Below, in pieces: positions 1 through 11,880 of a DNA stretch of 64,000 nucleotides. The stretch spans positions 1 through 64,000 of the forward strand of contig OENT01000502.1 of the NCBI GenBank assembly GCA_900239685.1. The letters run 5' to 3'. Numbering within the stretch: position 1 is the first letter of the stretch; each line of letters begins with the position of its first letter. This DNA is from Rotaria macrura. Taxonomy: Eukaryota; Rotifera; Eurotatoria; Philodinida; Philodinidae. Made by a program: the position numbers and the translations under genes. Below the pieces are notes generated by a model. That model ran no database searches. It was given only the letters and a program-made list of their open reading frames with translations, and had not been told where the DNA came from.

Positions 1-210
1 TAAGATTTTTGGCACTAATTTATGAATACATTTTGAGATCAAGAATATAAGGAGCTTTCAGTTATTTTACAATTAAAAGTTCTAGTAACTGACTGCCGAA
101 CGAGTACTAATTTTGTGGTAAATTGAATAGAAATTGAATAATAATGAAAGAATATTGTATATTTGTCCCTAATGTCTAGTAATTTGAAAAAATTGAGAAA
201 TTTAATCTAG

Positions 211-391
211 AGTGATTTCTAGTGATTTCTGGTGATTTCCAGTGATTTCTGGTGATTTCCAATGATTTCTAGTGATTTCTGGTGATTTCTGGTGATTTCT
301 GGTGATTTCTGGTGATTTCTAGTGATTTCCAGTGATTTCCAGTGATTTCTGGTGATTTCCAGTGATTTCTGGTGATTTCTTTGTGATTTCT
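211..391. repeat. 10-bp tandem array (RGTGATTTCY)
   Basis: Seventeen contiguous decamers of consensus RGTGATTTCY run from 211 to 380, followed by a shifted partial unit to 391. Units differ only at position 1 (A/G) and position 10 (C/T), plus one AATGATTTCT variant. The flanks are AT-rich and show no gene. Confidence 0.95.
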
Positions 392-1180
392 CCATTAGAA
401 ATCAGTTTTTTCCCCCTTGCTGTAAATAAAGTAAAAATTAATAAATTTCATCAAAACCGAATTTGGCAAAAACATGAGCTACATAAAAATGTGCCAAAAA
501 GGCTATCTCTTTCCTTAAATTTGACGCAGGACACAACTTTTCACAGACCATATTCCTGTATTCTTTGGAACCTAAATAACGTTTTTTAGTTACTTCCCAG
601 TCTTTTCATCTTTCCTTCTATGAAGCTACAGGAAAAATATCCTATTAAGACTAAATGCCGGAGATCATGGATGAGTTTATGTGTAGGCTCTTCAAAGAAT
701 GGTTTGTGGTAATTCGACACCACTTTACTTCATTAGCAGGATGAGTACAACTCTTGACTAGCTTCAATCCTCGGTGACCGAAATCATACATTTATTTGTA
801 AAAGAAAATATAACCTTTGTAGAGACTTTTTTTTAAATCTTGCATATCTCATCAAAGTGTTCTGAAGTCTTCAAATAACTGGTAAAATAAGTACTTAAAA
901 TTGTGAATGTGACGGAATTTTCATAGTGAGCAAACAAAAGTACAACGAGATATAAATTGAACTTTTTCGATATGTATGTATTTGTGTTATTCAGTAGACA
1001 AACACTTATTTTTTCGGATGTAAACACAATGAAAACTTAAGCTTCAATTTCATATTTTGTGGCTGTTGATGAGCGCTACGAAATTTCACATTCAACTTTT
1101 CAAACCAACACCCTTTTGTATATGAAAAGACAATGCATCGTGCTGATTCTATGATCTGCATAGGTGTCTATCGGAACATA
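392..1180. other. no gene seen
   Basis: AT-rich sequence with only short chance reading frames and no splice-bounded coding segment. I see no repeat here beyond the end of the decamer array. Confidence 0.5.
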
Positions 1181-1327
1181 CTCTCTAAAAAAGGGAGTTC
1201 TCGAAAACCAGTAAAAACGTTTCCGAGGGTTTGGAAACACATTTCTCACCATCCGGAACTCTCTTAAGGGTTTCCGAGCCCTCAGGAACGGTTTTCGTCG
1301 GTTTCAGAAATACTTCTTTTTAGAGAG
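1181..1327. mobile_element. 147-bp miniature element with CTCTCTAAAAA inverted termini
   Basis: The left end CTCTCTAAAAAAG matches the reverse complement of the right end CTTCTTTTTAGAGAG. The interior repeats GGTTTCCGAG- and GGAAC-type words in both orientations, giving a foldable sequence. It has no coding capacity. I see no clear target-site duplication, so the exact ends are uncertain. Confidence 0.55.
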
Positions 1328-1841
1328 AAAATGAATATGAGTGGATGTCAGTGTGTTCATCTGATTTTGTCTCACATTTATATATTCTCTTTCAATTCCT
1401 AATTAATTCCTCTTCCATGTTAAGAACTTACTCTTAAGAGTGGACTATCTTACATAGATCTAGCATGATTCTCGATTAAACTTTGATTCTTACTATGATT
1501 TTGAACCGATATTGATGAGGACTCTGTTTTACTTTGAAAAATTTTGGTAACAGGAAATATTAGGAGTCGAGAAAGAATCCTAAGCTTAATATTACAGGAT
1601 CTTAGAACAAGACGCTCAAAATTTTGACATATCCTTTCAGACTTTCTCAAGCAGGGAGCCAGGTTTAGATTAGGATTACTTGATAGCACTGAACAAAAAC
1701 GTGCTTCTTTTCAGAATGCTAGCGATAAGAAAAGATGAATTTAGTATTAAGAGTTGTCTCAGTGCAATTCAAGCTTCAAAATGTACTTCAAGTAGACATG
1801 CTTGTTTCAAGAAAGAACATGCTACTTTATGCAGTTCTGAG

Positions 1842-1904
1842 GTGGGTGTGGGTGTATGTGTGAATATTTCCAGTTCCCTCTCAAATACATATATCCACAC
1901 CCAC
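1842..1904. repeat. TGTGGG-type hairpin
   Basis: GTGGGTGTGG at 1842-1851 is exactly complementary to CCACACCCAC at 1895-1904, around a 43-nt loop. The motif resembles the bdelloid telomere unit TGTGGG and recurs near 7.4, 11.2, 11.7, 20.2, 23.6 and 27.8 kb. Confidence 0.6.
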
Positions 1905-2602
1905 TTCGAATCGTTAGCTTGATTTGTTTACGAGTCACTACTAATTTCTCGAGAGCGTTAATCCTCTGACTTCCTATCAATTAGAGATGATGTGAGGTCG
2001 AAAGCAATAGCTAGGGAAAAGAATGATGCGTATTTTTGTGTTTCGAAAACGAGTTGTTGTCGTCTGCTTAATGTTCTACAAATCTCTAAATTCGTATAGC
2101 GGAACTGCAGATCATTTCAGGAATAAAATAATGTGATATCAACAAAGCACACTTGATCTAAGCTCATGATTAGAATTTCTGCCTCGTATAGCAAATAAGC
2201 TAAAATCATTTTCGAAACGGACATTGCCACACAAAATGGCATTAGCCACTGATCAACTCATAATACATTCTAATTGCACTCGCGTCTACTGAAGTCTTCT
2301 ATTTAACACCGTATAAGATGCAGGTCTGTAAATATGTAGAAATGTCTTAAAAATCGGCTTGTCTTTTGTCGGCAAGTTTATCTGCAATGTTCCTATAAGA
2401 ATGTTGAAAATTCGAGTATGATAAAATCGGAAATTACGCACAGTAAAAAAGAAAGTCACTCCTCAAAAAATCCTGTCATAGTTTCGAAGAATAAGTCCAA
2501 GTTTGATAATAAGAAGAAAGAAATAAATTACGATTCGAAGAATAAATGAGAACTGAAGAAAAACATATCATTATGTGACACCCAAACAGACAAACTTCCT
2601 CA
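1905..2602. other. no gene seen
   Basis: No supported gene. A short open stretch near 2440-2550 encodes a Ser/Lys/Asn-rich peptide ending in a stop. It has no recognisable domain and is not called. Confidence 0.45.
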
Positions 2603-2810
2603 AAAACGCGTGTAAGCACCGTAAAGTAACTTTTTCCGAGTGTTCAAGCGAGTGTGGAGAAAAGTGGTCGTGTAAACGCCAGGGAATATGAATTTATCAG
2701 CGTGAACTTGACCAGCGTTTTTTTCATTCTATATTTCGAGGTGTGTAAACGCCTGGAAGTTTAGCTTTCTGCTCCTGTACACTCTCATTTCTTCTCACAC
2801 GCGTATAAAC
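2603..2810. repeat. GTGTAAACGCC / ACGCGTGT word-repeat block
   Basis: GTGTAAACGCC occurs exactly at 2670-2680 and 2743-2753. Related words ACGCGTGTAAG and its inverse CACACGCGTATAAAC lie at the two ends, so the block has an inverted outline. No coding sequence was seen. It is one of several short-word palindromic blocks in the first 28 kb. Confidence 0.45.
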
Positions 2811-2949
2811 TATCAGAAAGTCTCTATTTCGAACGTTTTTCCGCAACATTTTTACATGCATGCTTTCAACGATAACTGATAACAGTTTTATTGCTTAAAA
2901 AATGAATGATTTAACGATATTTTAATACAAATATTTGCGTCCTTTTACC

Positions 2950-3440
2950 TTTTCAGAATTTCAGCGCTTCAACGGGCCGTAACACAAAATTTTGGGTGTT
3001 TTAGGCAAGGAAATTTTTCATCCTTATTTTGATCAAAGATTTTCGGTTGCGATGGCTAAAATATGAGAATTCCGTATGAATTGAGAATCGAAATTTTCAT
3101 GCTTGTTTCGCTCAACATGTTGGAAGCTAAAACGACTTAAAGCACAAAAATCGAGGCGTTTTAACGAACGAAATTTCTGGCCATTTCTTTGTTTAAAGTT
3201 TTTAGTGTTGAAACTGCCAAATACAGCGAGTTGCGTGTGTGTTAAGAAAGGAAATTTTTCATCGTTATCTTACTTTACAATGCGAGCATCTGAACGCCGA
3301 AAAACAGAGAACTTGGTAAGTCTTAACGAACAAAATTTCTTATCTTGGTTTCTTGTAGAATATCCACGTTTCCGCTGCACATTGTGAGAACAAGCTGCGA
3401 GTTAAAAGACCAAATTTTTGTCTGTTCAAACTGTGCACGT
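2950..3440. repeat. degenerate 80-bp tandem satellite, about six copies
   Basis: An anchor of the form AACGAA(C/G)GAAATTTTTC recurs with AAATT starting at 3011, 3091, 3171, 3252, 3333 and 3412. The spacings are 80, 80, 81, 81 and 79 bp. Units are diverged, but each also carries a TGTTTTA/CGTTTTAA stretch and a TTTCTTGTTT-like tail. The open frame 3103-3387 is a by-product of the repeat. Confidence 0.75.
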
Positions 3441-5584
3441 TTACAGTGATTTTTAATTGACTTTCGGACTTAGACATGCGTGTGCACGTATGACAGTGAT
3501 TTTTTAAAGCAATTAAATGGGAACTGAAAGAAGTTTTATAACCACAAAAATAGCTGAAGCTTAATCGTAGTAGTAATTATATTCATGGATCGTTCGGTTA
3601 TTTGAAGTTGTATGCACCGAACAATTCTTATTTTCAAATGCTGGGCTTACTTACGCTATGCAAGCGAATTTCGTCGCAATTATTTTTTATCCCATGGTCA
3701 CCTCTCTTATTCCGGTATTGATAATAACATGAACATGAATGTGACATACAATATAATAATTAAAGCTAAATACTTGCTTATATAGAAACAGAAACCAAGT
3801 ATTTCAAGTAAATGAAAGTTTAATTTTATGTTCAGATAAGACTTCTAACGTCTTAAAATAAGAAAATTGAAGTTCATTGTCGAAAACGGATTGGTTCCAT
3901 AATTTCAATTATGTTATTTTAAAGACAGCTAGCTTTTTATTATAAACGTGATAGACGTATCAAATCCATACTCATCTCGAAGAGACTAAACGGTGATGAT
4001 TGAGCAAAAGTAAAATACTTATTCGGATTTTACATTAATGTTGTTTCTGCGAAGCATTGGAGGTACTTCTTCATATGAACTAAAAATCTCACAGTTAATA
4101 AAACTAATCTTCTATTGCAAAGAAATAAAATAATGCTTCGTCGTTATATCAAATCACACGAAGACAGTTTTTATTGATCTGGACTTTATAAATTGCTCGT
4201 TTCGTCTTGAGAAGTAAGTTCCTTTTTAAAATAATTATTCGCTGGAAAATAAATAGCAAAACGGCCGTATTTTTTTTACATATCTCTTTACCGCCTCAGT
4301 TATTCGCTTTCATCTTTCTCTAGCAAGAAAAATATGAAGAAATAGTAAACACTCAGCTCTCGATCATGATCATGAAAGATTCCTTTTAACTTTCTTTGTC
4401 ACAGAATACATCTAACTTCATGCCAGAGCTTTGTATTTATTATTTCTCTACCGACTTTAGTCTGCTCGACAACCATATACATGGAAATTTCCTCATACGC
4501 ATTACTATCCTCATACTTGACTCTATCTTTCCATTTACTGATACCCATGATAATAGAGGATACAATACAGGAGAGAGAAAAAAATTACGGATCAGCGATC
4601 AACATACACGTATATTTCCATTCATCAAAATTAAATACTTATATCAACGAAGAAACGGGTTCGTATTTTCTTTTGAGCATTTCTAACTGAGATAAGAACG
4701 ACAATCAGGTAGATAGATAGATATTTAGTTTCACCTCCAAGAAAAGTGTCTCCTCTTTCGTCTTTTCTGAAACACGATATAGAAAATAGTGCTACAGTTA
4801 TTTGGCAGAATATCCTCCCTACCCGTCTAACAGGCCTCTACCGACATATAGTCTAAGAATTCCAGCCAATCAGAGATTATCTGTTGAACTGCATTGAGCT
4901 GATCAGGTATGTTTGCTTTTCTTTCATAGAGATGAAGGATTTTTTACTTGAAAAGATCGAAAACAGAAATACATCATACGAATCCCGGTTAATTGATAAA
5001 ATTATACTTTTAATCTAATAATACAGGTAACTATGTCTTATGTCACACGTTTCTCACACAGTCCATTTAGATAGCATCTGTTTTTCTTTATGTTCAATGC
5101 CCATAGTGCTGAATAGATGATCATTAGAAGAATGGTTTCAGCACTCTATCGAAGCATAGTATATTGCTTATCTCGGCTTACTTTATTAAAGGATGTATTT
5201 CTATAAAGCATAACTACAAACTAATAACGCGGCAGATTTCTCCATAACTTGAATATCTTAGTTAGACATTTACTCATTATCTTACAACTGTTTACCTTAC
5301 TCAGCTCCCATAATAGTCGATTTTACCATCGATTCAAAATGTACGGTCTACTCTAAAACTCAGGATATGTCCAAAACACTGAAACAACTAGCACATACCA
5401 AATAGATAAACTAAAGTAGCGAATAAATCTATTAAGAAACCACTTAAGTATTGAAAGATTTGAAATCTTTTTGGTGAAACAAATCCTAATAACTGATGTA
5501 CATTATACAAATAAAGTATTTATAGCTATTTTTTTTATCAACATTCAACGCAGATCAAATATATGCATTGCCCACGGAAGAAAA
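3441..5584. other. no gene seen
   Basis: About 2.1 kb of AT-rich sequence with only short, low-complexity reading frames, none bounded by good splice sites or showing a domain. Confidence 0.45.
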
Positions 5585-5830
5585 TTCGATACAAAAACGC
5601 GGTTAAATGCGTTTGTCATAACCGCGTTTTGAAACTGTATTTCGAAACGTGGGAGTCAGACCGTTTACTCTTCTCCAAAAAAACCGTAAAAAATGCAGTT
5701 TTTTCAAGACGCGGTAGAACGTGGTTTTAAAAAAGTGCATTAACGATCTGACTCCCGCATTTTTTGGAAACCGTTAAATAGCGGAATTTCTTGACATCGA
5801 GGTACACAGCGGTTTTTAAAGATTTACTCA
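5585..5830. repeat. AACCGCG word block with inner palindrome
   Basis: The block repeats ACGCGGTT and AACCGCGTT words in both orientations. GGGAGTCAGACCGTT (5651-5665) pairs with AACGATCTGACTCCC (5742-5756) with one mismatch, giving a ~106-bp hairpin-like unit inside it. The same vocabulary reappears at 6680-6975, so the two may be halves or copies of one element family. Confidence 0.5.
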
Positions 5831-6115
5831 AACTGAAAAAAATTAACCGAAATTATTTTTACTTTCATAGTATTGCTTACTAAGTTCTCTGTGAAGGTTA
5901 TTTCTATTGGAACCTGTCTTTATTGCTCGTTTTTCACTTAGTCGGCCACTAAGCAATCTAATTATATATTTTAATCTTTTGTTTGGTCGAGGCTGGATTC
6001 GAACACTTACTTTCTCATATACCTCTACTTTTCTAAATTTGTATATGACTATAAAAATCACTCGATCATATTTGTGTACACAAATCTATCAGCGAATCTG
6101 CCTTATAAGCAGATC

Positions 6116-6413
6116 GAGCAAGGCGAAACAGCTGATTTCTGTGTTTGTGATTTTTCTTATTTTTTAAATTTTTAATCGATTGATTACAATCAAAGAAATC
6201 GGAAAAATCAACAAAAGAATTTCAAGAATCACAGAAATCAGGAAAAAAATTAAATCCGGAAAAGAATCTTGTTTAAGCTATATCACCCTAGATTTATATT
6301 TTGAACAATAAGGATACAAAACTTTATCACGTTGATCGAATCATTGATTTTTGTTTGATTTTTTAATTTTGCAATTAATTAAGAATCAAAAAACTCAGCT
6401 GTTCCCCGCTTGA
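6116..6413. mobile_element. ~300-bp miniature element, AACAGCTGA inverted ends
   Basis: The left end CAAGGCGAAACAGCTGA is inversely matched by TCAGCTGTTCCCCGCTTG at the right, an imperfect ~17-bp inverted repeat. An internal pair CTGATTTCTGTG / CACAGAAATCAG and many AATCAAAAAATC words make the interior self-complementary. It has no coding capacity. Confidence 0.45.
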
Positions 6414-6679
6414 CTGCTGGCATTTTGCACTGATTCCTTCTCAAACAAGATCCATTTTAAGACAATAAACTTTCTTAATACAATTAAACGACATACTCTG
6501 CTGGCCCAGAAAATCAATACGGAGTATTTTTTCTCAATTGTACATTTCATTTCTCTGTAAAATTTTATTTTAGAAAAAGCTTTGTTTTCACAAAATATAT
6601 TTCACATAAGAGTGACTCGTTCGTGACTACAGTTAAAGCGATATTAACAGCATTTCATGCGATCTGAAACTGCAAGGTT

Positions 6680-6975
6680 GGATGCCAAAGTTTAAATTGC
6701 GGTAACCTCCGTGTCGGAAAATCCAGGCTGACCTCTTTTCCGAATAACGTGGTTATAATGGTATTTACTATGGCTCTAAAAACCGCGTATAACCATGCTT
6801 CCCAATATCTCTGTTATAATGTTGTTTACTGCGGTTTTGGAAAACCGAGTCGAACATAACGTTTTCGAATATCGCGATCTTCGTTTAGGAAACTGCGGTT
6901 GATTCAAAACGCAGCGAAAAAAACCGCGGCTAACCGCATTTTTTTCAGTGACACTGCGATTTTTCCCTAAAAATT
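6680..6975. repeat. second AACCGCG word block
   Basis: Dense AACCGCGGTT, AAACTGCGGTT and TAACCGC words in both orientations, the same vocabulary as 5585-5830. ATTTTTTTCAGT near its right end is the inverse of ACTGAAAAAAAT near 5833. A ~1.1 kb element spanning both blocks is therefore possible, but this is not established. Confidence 0.4.
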
Positions 6976-7433
6976 TTTCCATGGGGATACTGCTGTGGTC
7001 TCCAAAAGGAATATCGAAAAAATCGTATTATCAATTTTTGACCTGAAACTTTGTGCATTTAAAGATCGCACTAGTAAAAACTTATGATGAAAGTATTAGC
7101 TAGTTTGGTAGCTGCTTTTCACAAATATGGACATGTGAAAAAGTAGGGGAATTTAAAAAAATCTTTCAATAAGATATCAAAAAATGAATCCTTTGCCATT
7201 TTTCACAGGTAGATGCACGCACTCGAGTTGATATTTTGCATTTAAAATTTTCTCGCGATCGGCTTTCGAGTAAAATAGAACAATCTGCTGCTTGATAAAC
7301 AATTCTTTACTGTGGTAGTTATGAAGACATGAATTTTTCGGTATTTGATGGGTATGGATTTACGTGCACGTGAATGTAAGACCCGTTCTTCACTATCATT
7401 CACACTCACACTCACCCATGTTTAAGTGACTTA
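6976..7433. other. no gene seen; 3' flank of the RING/B-box gene
   Basis: AT-rich sequence with a short CACTCACACTCACCC tract at about 7400-7417 related to the TGTGGG hairpins. I looked here for the missing C-terminal domain of the upstream minus-strand gene and found no further exon. Confidence 0.4.
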
Positions 7434-9066
7434 TCAATAGAGGTAAAAAAAATTACCTATTCTTGATTCGATGATGTGCAAGCACTTCAGGGCTTCGCTC
7501 ATGCGTGGTTCTGATTCGTCTACGCCTTCCACTTTGTAATTCGTCTCGATTGGTGTCTTGAGCTGTCGTGATTGTTCATCAATTTCATCTATTCCTTTTA
7601 CTACTGTTTGTTTTTTCTGCAATAATATCGAATTATCTCCGGTGTTGAGAATATGAGTGAAATTTTTGAGCTGATCGCTTAGCTTTTGTTGTTGTATTTT
7701 CAATTGCGCCAAATGATCTTCAAATAATTTCCTATCCTTGCTTGCGATATCGGCGACTTGTTTGTTTAAATTACTTTCATGATTATTGATCATTGTGCGT
7801 AGAGATGTAAATGCTTTTGTAATCGACGCTTTAGTCGTATTTTCATTTGTATTCATCGAGTGAATTTGTTGTATTATTTTTTTGATAGTTTGATCAAGGA
7901 CCGATATTTGACTATCCAATTTTGTTTTCAACTTTAAAACAAAGATTGCATGAAATAAATTCAGGCAAAAATAGAATACTGACCTCTTTTGCTGTAACTT
8001 TTGCTACTGTATCTATTGAATCAAACTTGTGATCTTTATGTTCGAATAATAGGCAATCACGACAAACAAGTGTTTCACATTGACTGCACCAATATCTGAG
8101 TTTCTCTTCAGAATGCCTTTCGCATAGCATTACCTCTATCGGTTTCTTGTCAAAAGACACTGGCCGATGATTTGAAAATGCGCGAGATTTATGGATATCA
8201 TTGGAGCAGACTTCACAATAGCTATTATTACAATTCCCACACCAGATTTTGACAGGATTTACCGTACAATTACAGCACAAAGGAGCAGCTATAAAGGCAA
8301 TAGAAATTTAAGATAGGACAATCTTATGTTCAGTGCACTACACTACAGATTCTGGGCGGCGGGATGTTCGCCAATAAGACACTCGCCAATGGCGAAACTG
8401 AGATGGACTATCTCAGTGGTTACACAACAATACTAATAAAGGATATATATCAGCGCTGCAGTTAATTTTACTAGAATATATATATATATCATAGTTGACA
8501 CGTACCGATATAGGTGAGGAAAAGGTTTTTAGTCTATGTCTAATTTACAATGAAATTGCTGACAGCTCACTGTACTTTTGTCAAGTGGCAACAGTCCAGC
8601 GGTATATTGGCGAAACTACAGTGGATTTTCTCCAATGGCGAAAGTCTTATTGACTAAATTTCGGAAATCCCAGATTCTGAATGGGATCTCAATAACGAAA
8701 GATTAAAATTTTAGAATAATGTCAATCTTATATATTTGAATATGAATACTCACATGCATTTAGGCCTTGGTTGGGTTTATCGATTACTTTTGGTAGAACT
8801 TCAACCATATCACGGAAATCTCGGTTTACCGGCAATTTCTCGATACACTCTCCTCTAATTTTGGTTTCATCCCGCATTGGACATTCAAATTGACCATAAT
8901 TGTTAGCAGCGGTTTCATGGATACATCGAAGGCAGTAAGTATGAAGACAGGGTAATTGACGTGGATCGATATAGCGATCAAGACAAATTGCACAAGTGAT
9001 GAGATCATCGACCTGTCTCTCATGTCTTTCATGAAGTGAATCTGGAACTATTTTTCTTGATGCCAT
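7434..9066 (-). CDS. RING / B-box / coiled-coil (TRIM-like) protein, 3 exons, C-terminus apparently lost
   Basis: By family, a likely E3 ubiquitin ligase-type protein. Exons: 9066-8754, 8288-7984 and 7931-7457, with read-through in frame to a stop at 7434. Phases agree and the predicted length is about 371 residues. Residues 25-65 form a C3HC4 RING with Cys25, Cys28, Cys40, His42, Cys45, Cys48 and Cys62. The expected eighth ligand is absent, because the usual CPxC reads CPMR. Residues 109-145 resemble a first B-box. Residues 160-191 are a canonical B-box 2 with all eight ligands (C160, H163, C172, C175, C180, C183, H188, H191). Exon 3 is heptad-rich coiled coil. A good donor (GTAATT) follows codon 158 of exon 3, yet no later exon is visible, so an NHL-type or similar C-terminal domain may be missing. 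Intron 1 carries a 334-bp miniature element. It may be a decaying paralogue. Confidence 0.8.
8346..8679. mobile_element. 334-bp miniature inverted-repeat element inside an intron
   Basis: The ends CAGATTCTGGG (left) and CCCAGATTCTG (right) are inverted with one mismatch. The similarity continues inward about 50 bp through CAATAAGAC and TTCGCCA(A)T words. It lies wholly within intron 1 (8289-8753) of the RING/B-box gene and accounts for most of that intron. No coding capacity and no clear target duplication were found. Confidence 0.7.
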
Positions 9067-11234
9067 TTCAACAGATCAACAACAAAATACGTTAATGGGA
9101 TTATAGTCTTTGTAGTCTAGAATTTCGAATGGAAAACATCATAATGAAGAAGAGCTTACATACTGGGATAGAACAAATATTCGGTTGTTTATGGATCACA
9201 GATATTCTTGTCCTGAAGTCATTTATCTCAAAGTTTGCAGTGAGAATATGTCATACAATTTTCATATCGGAGTGAACAGAAGAGAACTTGTTTTTATAAT
9301 GAATAAATAAATGCGCTATAGCTGTAAAAACTACGATGAGAAACGAATCTTTCGAGTATTTATGGGTTTGAGTGTATGCATATTTCTTATACGAGTAAGC
9401 ATTAGTCATGATCAAAAAGAAGTTTGTGGTGTTTATAATTGAGATATAGATTATTTTCTCCAACCTACACCCCGGCACAAAGCGTATCGCATTTGTGACA
9501 TTATGCGACACATAAAAGGACGACACGAGGAGCTCACTGGGATATATTTTGTTCAGCAAGACCACGACACATTTTTGAACGACATATACGACACTAGAAT
9601 CCTGCAAGGTTATGAATTTCATTACCCTATTCCACCCTACTCTAGGTTACAATGATTTTATCCTATACCCTAATACCACCCTACTAAATTTAAAAGCTAC
9701 GATGACTGTATCTCGTGCAAGATTTCATTATTTATGAAACGAAGGCGTTAAATTTTACAAATGTCAAGGATAGTATACAAAAAAATCACAGTTAATGTTT
9801 AAATCAGAAAAATACTACTACGAGCACCACGAATGCTAGCAACAAAATGAATAGAAAAAAAATAGTACAAATTCCTCCTACGCATTGGAAGACCCCTGGT
9901 CTTGTATTATGTTAATGTATGCGAAGGTTTCAGGATAGTCTTGTATTTTGTCCCATCGATGTCTGTCATTTTTAATTCAAAGAGTTCTTAAAAACACCAA
10001 AACACTTTTGAGGATTCGGAAAAAGATTTTAAGATTTTTAAAAGTTCAGAAACAAGGTTGACCTTATTATTTTAAAATTTTCAGTCAATAATCCTGAAAA
10101 CTAGGCATACTTTAATTCAAATATATTAATTAAAATATAGATTTTTCGAGAAATTATGTAATTAAGGGTAGTAGTTTCTTACGTCCGACACGTCATTCCT
10201 TTGTGGGAGTCTTCTATTGTGGGGAATGCTTTATACGGATCACACATACTAGATAGATATGGACAAAGAAGGAAGAAACGCATGGACAGCTGTTTTCGCT
10301 CATTAATGATTGACACGAAGTAACCATCCAATAGGTATTTTCACATTACTATGAATAAAAGATATGGTTCGGTATTAGAGGTTGTCAGACGTCCATCGTT
10401 AAAACAGAGCAGATAAGCATAATGAAAAATTTACACTGCAATACCCTAGAGTTTTGAAAATGACACCCTAACCTTAAACTACCCTAGGTTAGGATAGAGT
10501 TGTAGGAATCTATGCAAAGTTTTCTGAAAGCGTGGTTCGAATCTATCACACAGGTTATTTTTCATTTTTTTATGTAAAACCATGTTATGACTTCTTTTCA
10601 ATTTATTTCTATATAATTATTTCTATTCTGAATAACTAAAGAAAGTCAAATCCTGGAATCTAATTGGCTTTTAGCTGGACCGAACTCCATCAGAACATTT
10701 CAGAGCAGTCCCCTCTTGATCATCGATCGAGATGAACACGTTCTCGAATAATCAATAATCGAGAAATAGTTTGCAAAGAAAATTATTTTAAAAGCGCATG
10801 TTTCGTATGTTCATTTATATTGAATATTCAACTGTCAATGCATAAAAAAAAGATTAATGACTATTCTCATTCAGAAATAACGCCATACATTCTAATTACG
10901 ACATATTCTAATTACGACACATTTTCACACTGAATATCACGGTACGAAATCAATAATGGCACATAAGTACGAGGCACTTCATTTTAGATTGCATTCTCTC
11001 CATTAATTCTTGGATTGGCTTCCAGCTACTATTGTTGTTATTAATCATTTAATGAAACTGATCAGAGTTTAACTGATAGATTGTCCCCGCCCCTCACATA
11101 TAATAGAAAACCCGGGCCTTAGGAAATAAAACACTTTCGTTTCCCATTTTTTCTCTTTGAACTATTAAAACATACTAAAAAACCGATTCTTGAAAAAGAA
11201 AGCTTTTGGTACAATCCCTTCTGAGTTAGGATAT
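9067..11234. other. no gene; CGACAC and TACCCTA word stretches
   Basis: No supported gene. CGACAC words cluster at 9500-9600 (GCGACACA, GGACGACACGAGG, ACGACACT). TACCCTA words cluster at 9620-9690 and again at 10440-10500, suggesting one or two more short-word elements. Boundaries could not be fixed. Confidence 0.4.
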
Positions 11235-11797
11235 GAGTGTAAGTGTCAATCTGGATGTGGATCTGCATGCAAAACCCACACCCACAACCCTACGTCGTCT
11301 TTGAGCGGCTATAGAATGACCTCAGGTTTATCAAAAGTGTTCTCTATCTCAGAGGGGATTCCAATCTTAAACACCTTCTGGTGTAGTGATAGCTGAGAAA
11401 ATGACTTCATGCTAAAAAGGACTAAAATGCTGTACTCCATAGGTGATTTAATGGCAGCATGACACAAGGGCTCCCATGCTTAAGAATGAATACTTAGAAA
11501 ACATTACTTTTAAGAAGGTGTGGGTCTAGATATTAGTGTACTTGGTCAACAGAGGGTGTGTCTATGAATTCTCATTTAGGTATTGTTTCATATTGCTGTG
11601 CGATTTTTATCTGGATTTTTAGTTCTTTCAGTGAGCAATTGATTGAACACTCAGAGAAACAACATCCTTGTATTACCAACCTGCGTGAAAGTTCGCCAAG
11701 CTACTAAATCCAGAAAGTTTCTCCCTCGAATAGGGTGTGGGTATGGGTTTTGCATTCATATTTATTTCTGTATTGACACTCACACCCACACCCAGAA
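11235..11797. repeat. inverted pair of TGTGGG-containing ~60-bp segments
   Basis: The segment 11235-11297 (GTGTAAGTGTCAAT ... TGCAAAACCCACACCCACA) and the reverse complement of 11729-11797 (GTGTGAGTGTCAAT ... TGCAAAACCCATACCCACA) are clearly homologous. They form a ~560-bp structure with inverted homologous ends. The middle has no supported gene. Confidence 0.6.
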
Positions 11798-11812
11798 CGA
11801 AGAAAAATTGAA

Positions 11813-11880
11813 CTTCTTGGGACTCGAACCCACAACTTCTGCTATCCGGGCAGATGCCATAGCCCAGTAGATTAGAAGAA
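11813..11880 (-). tRNA. tRNA-like sequence (pseudo-tRNA or tRNA-derived SINE head)
   Basis: On the minus strand a perfect T-loop/B-box GGTTCGAGTCC follows a 5-bp anticodon-type stem TCTGC/GCAGA with a 7-nt loop. CTTCT and AGAAG can pair as an acceptor remnant. The D-arm is degenerate and the T-stem is only 4 bp. The loop would read GGA, but there is no long variable arm as a serine tRNA needs. I regard it as tRNA-derived rather than functional. Confidence 0.4.

Noticed and set aside
3103-3387. 94-codon frame
   Set aside because: It lies inside the 80-bp tandem satellite and has no independent support.
5990-6016. GGATTCGAAC resembling a tRNA T-loop on the minus strand
   Set aside because: No anticodon stem, D-arm or acceptor pairing can be formed around it.
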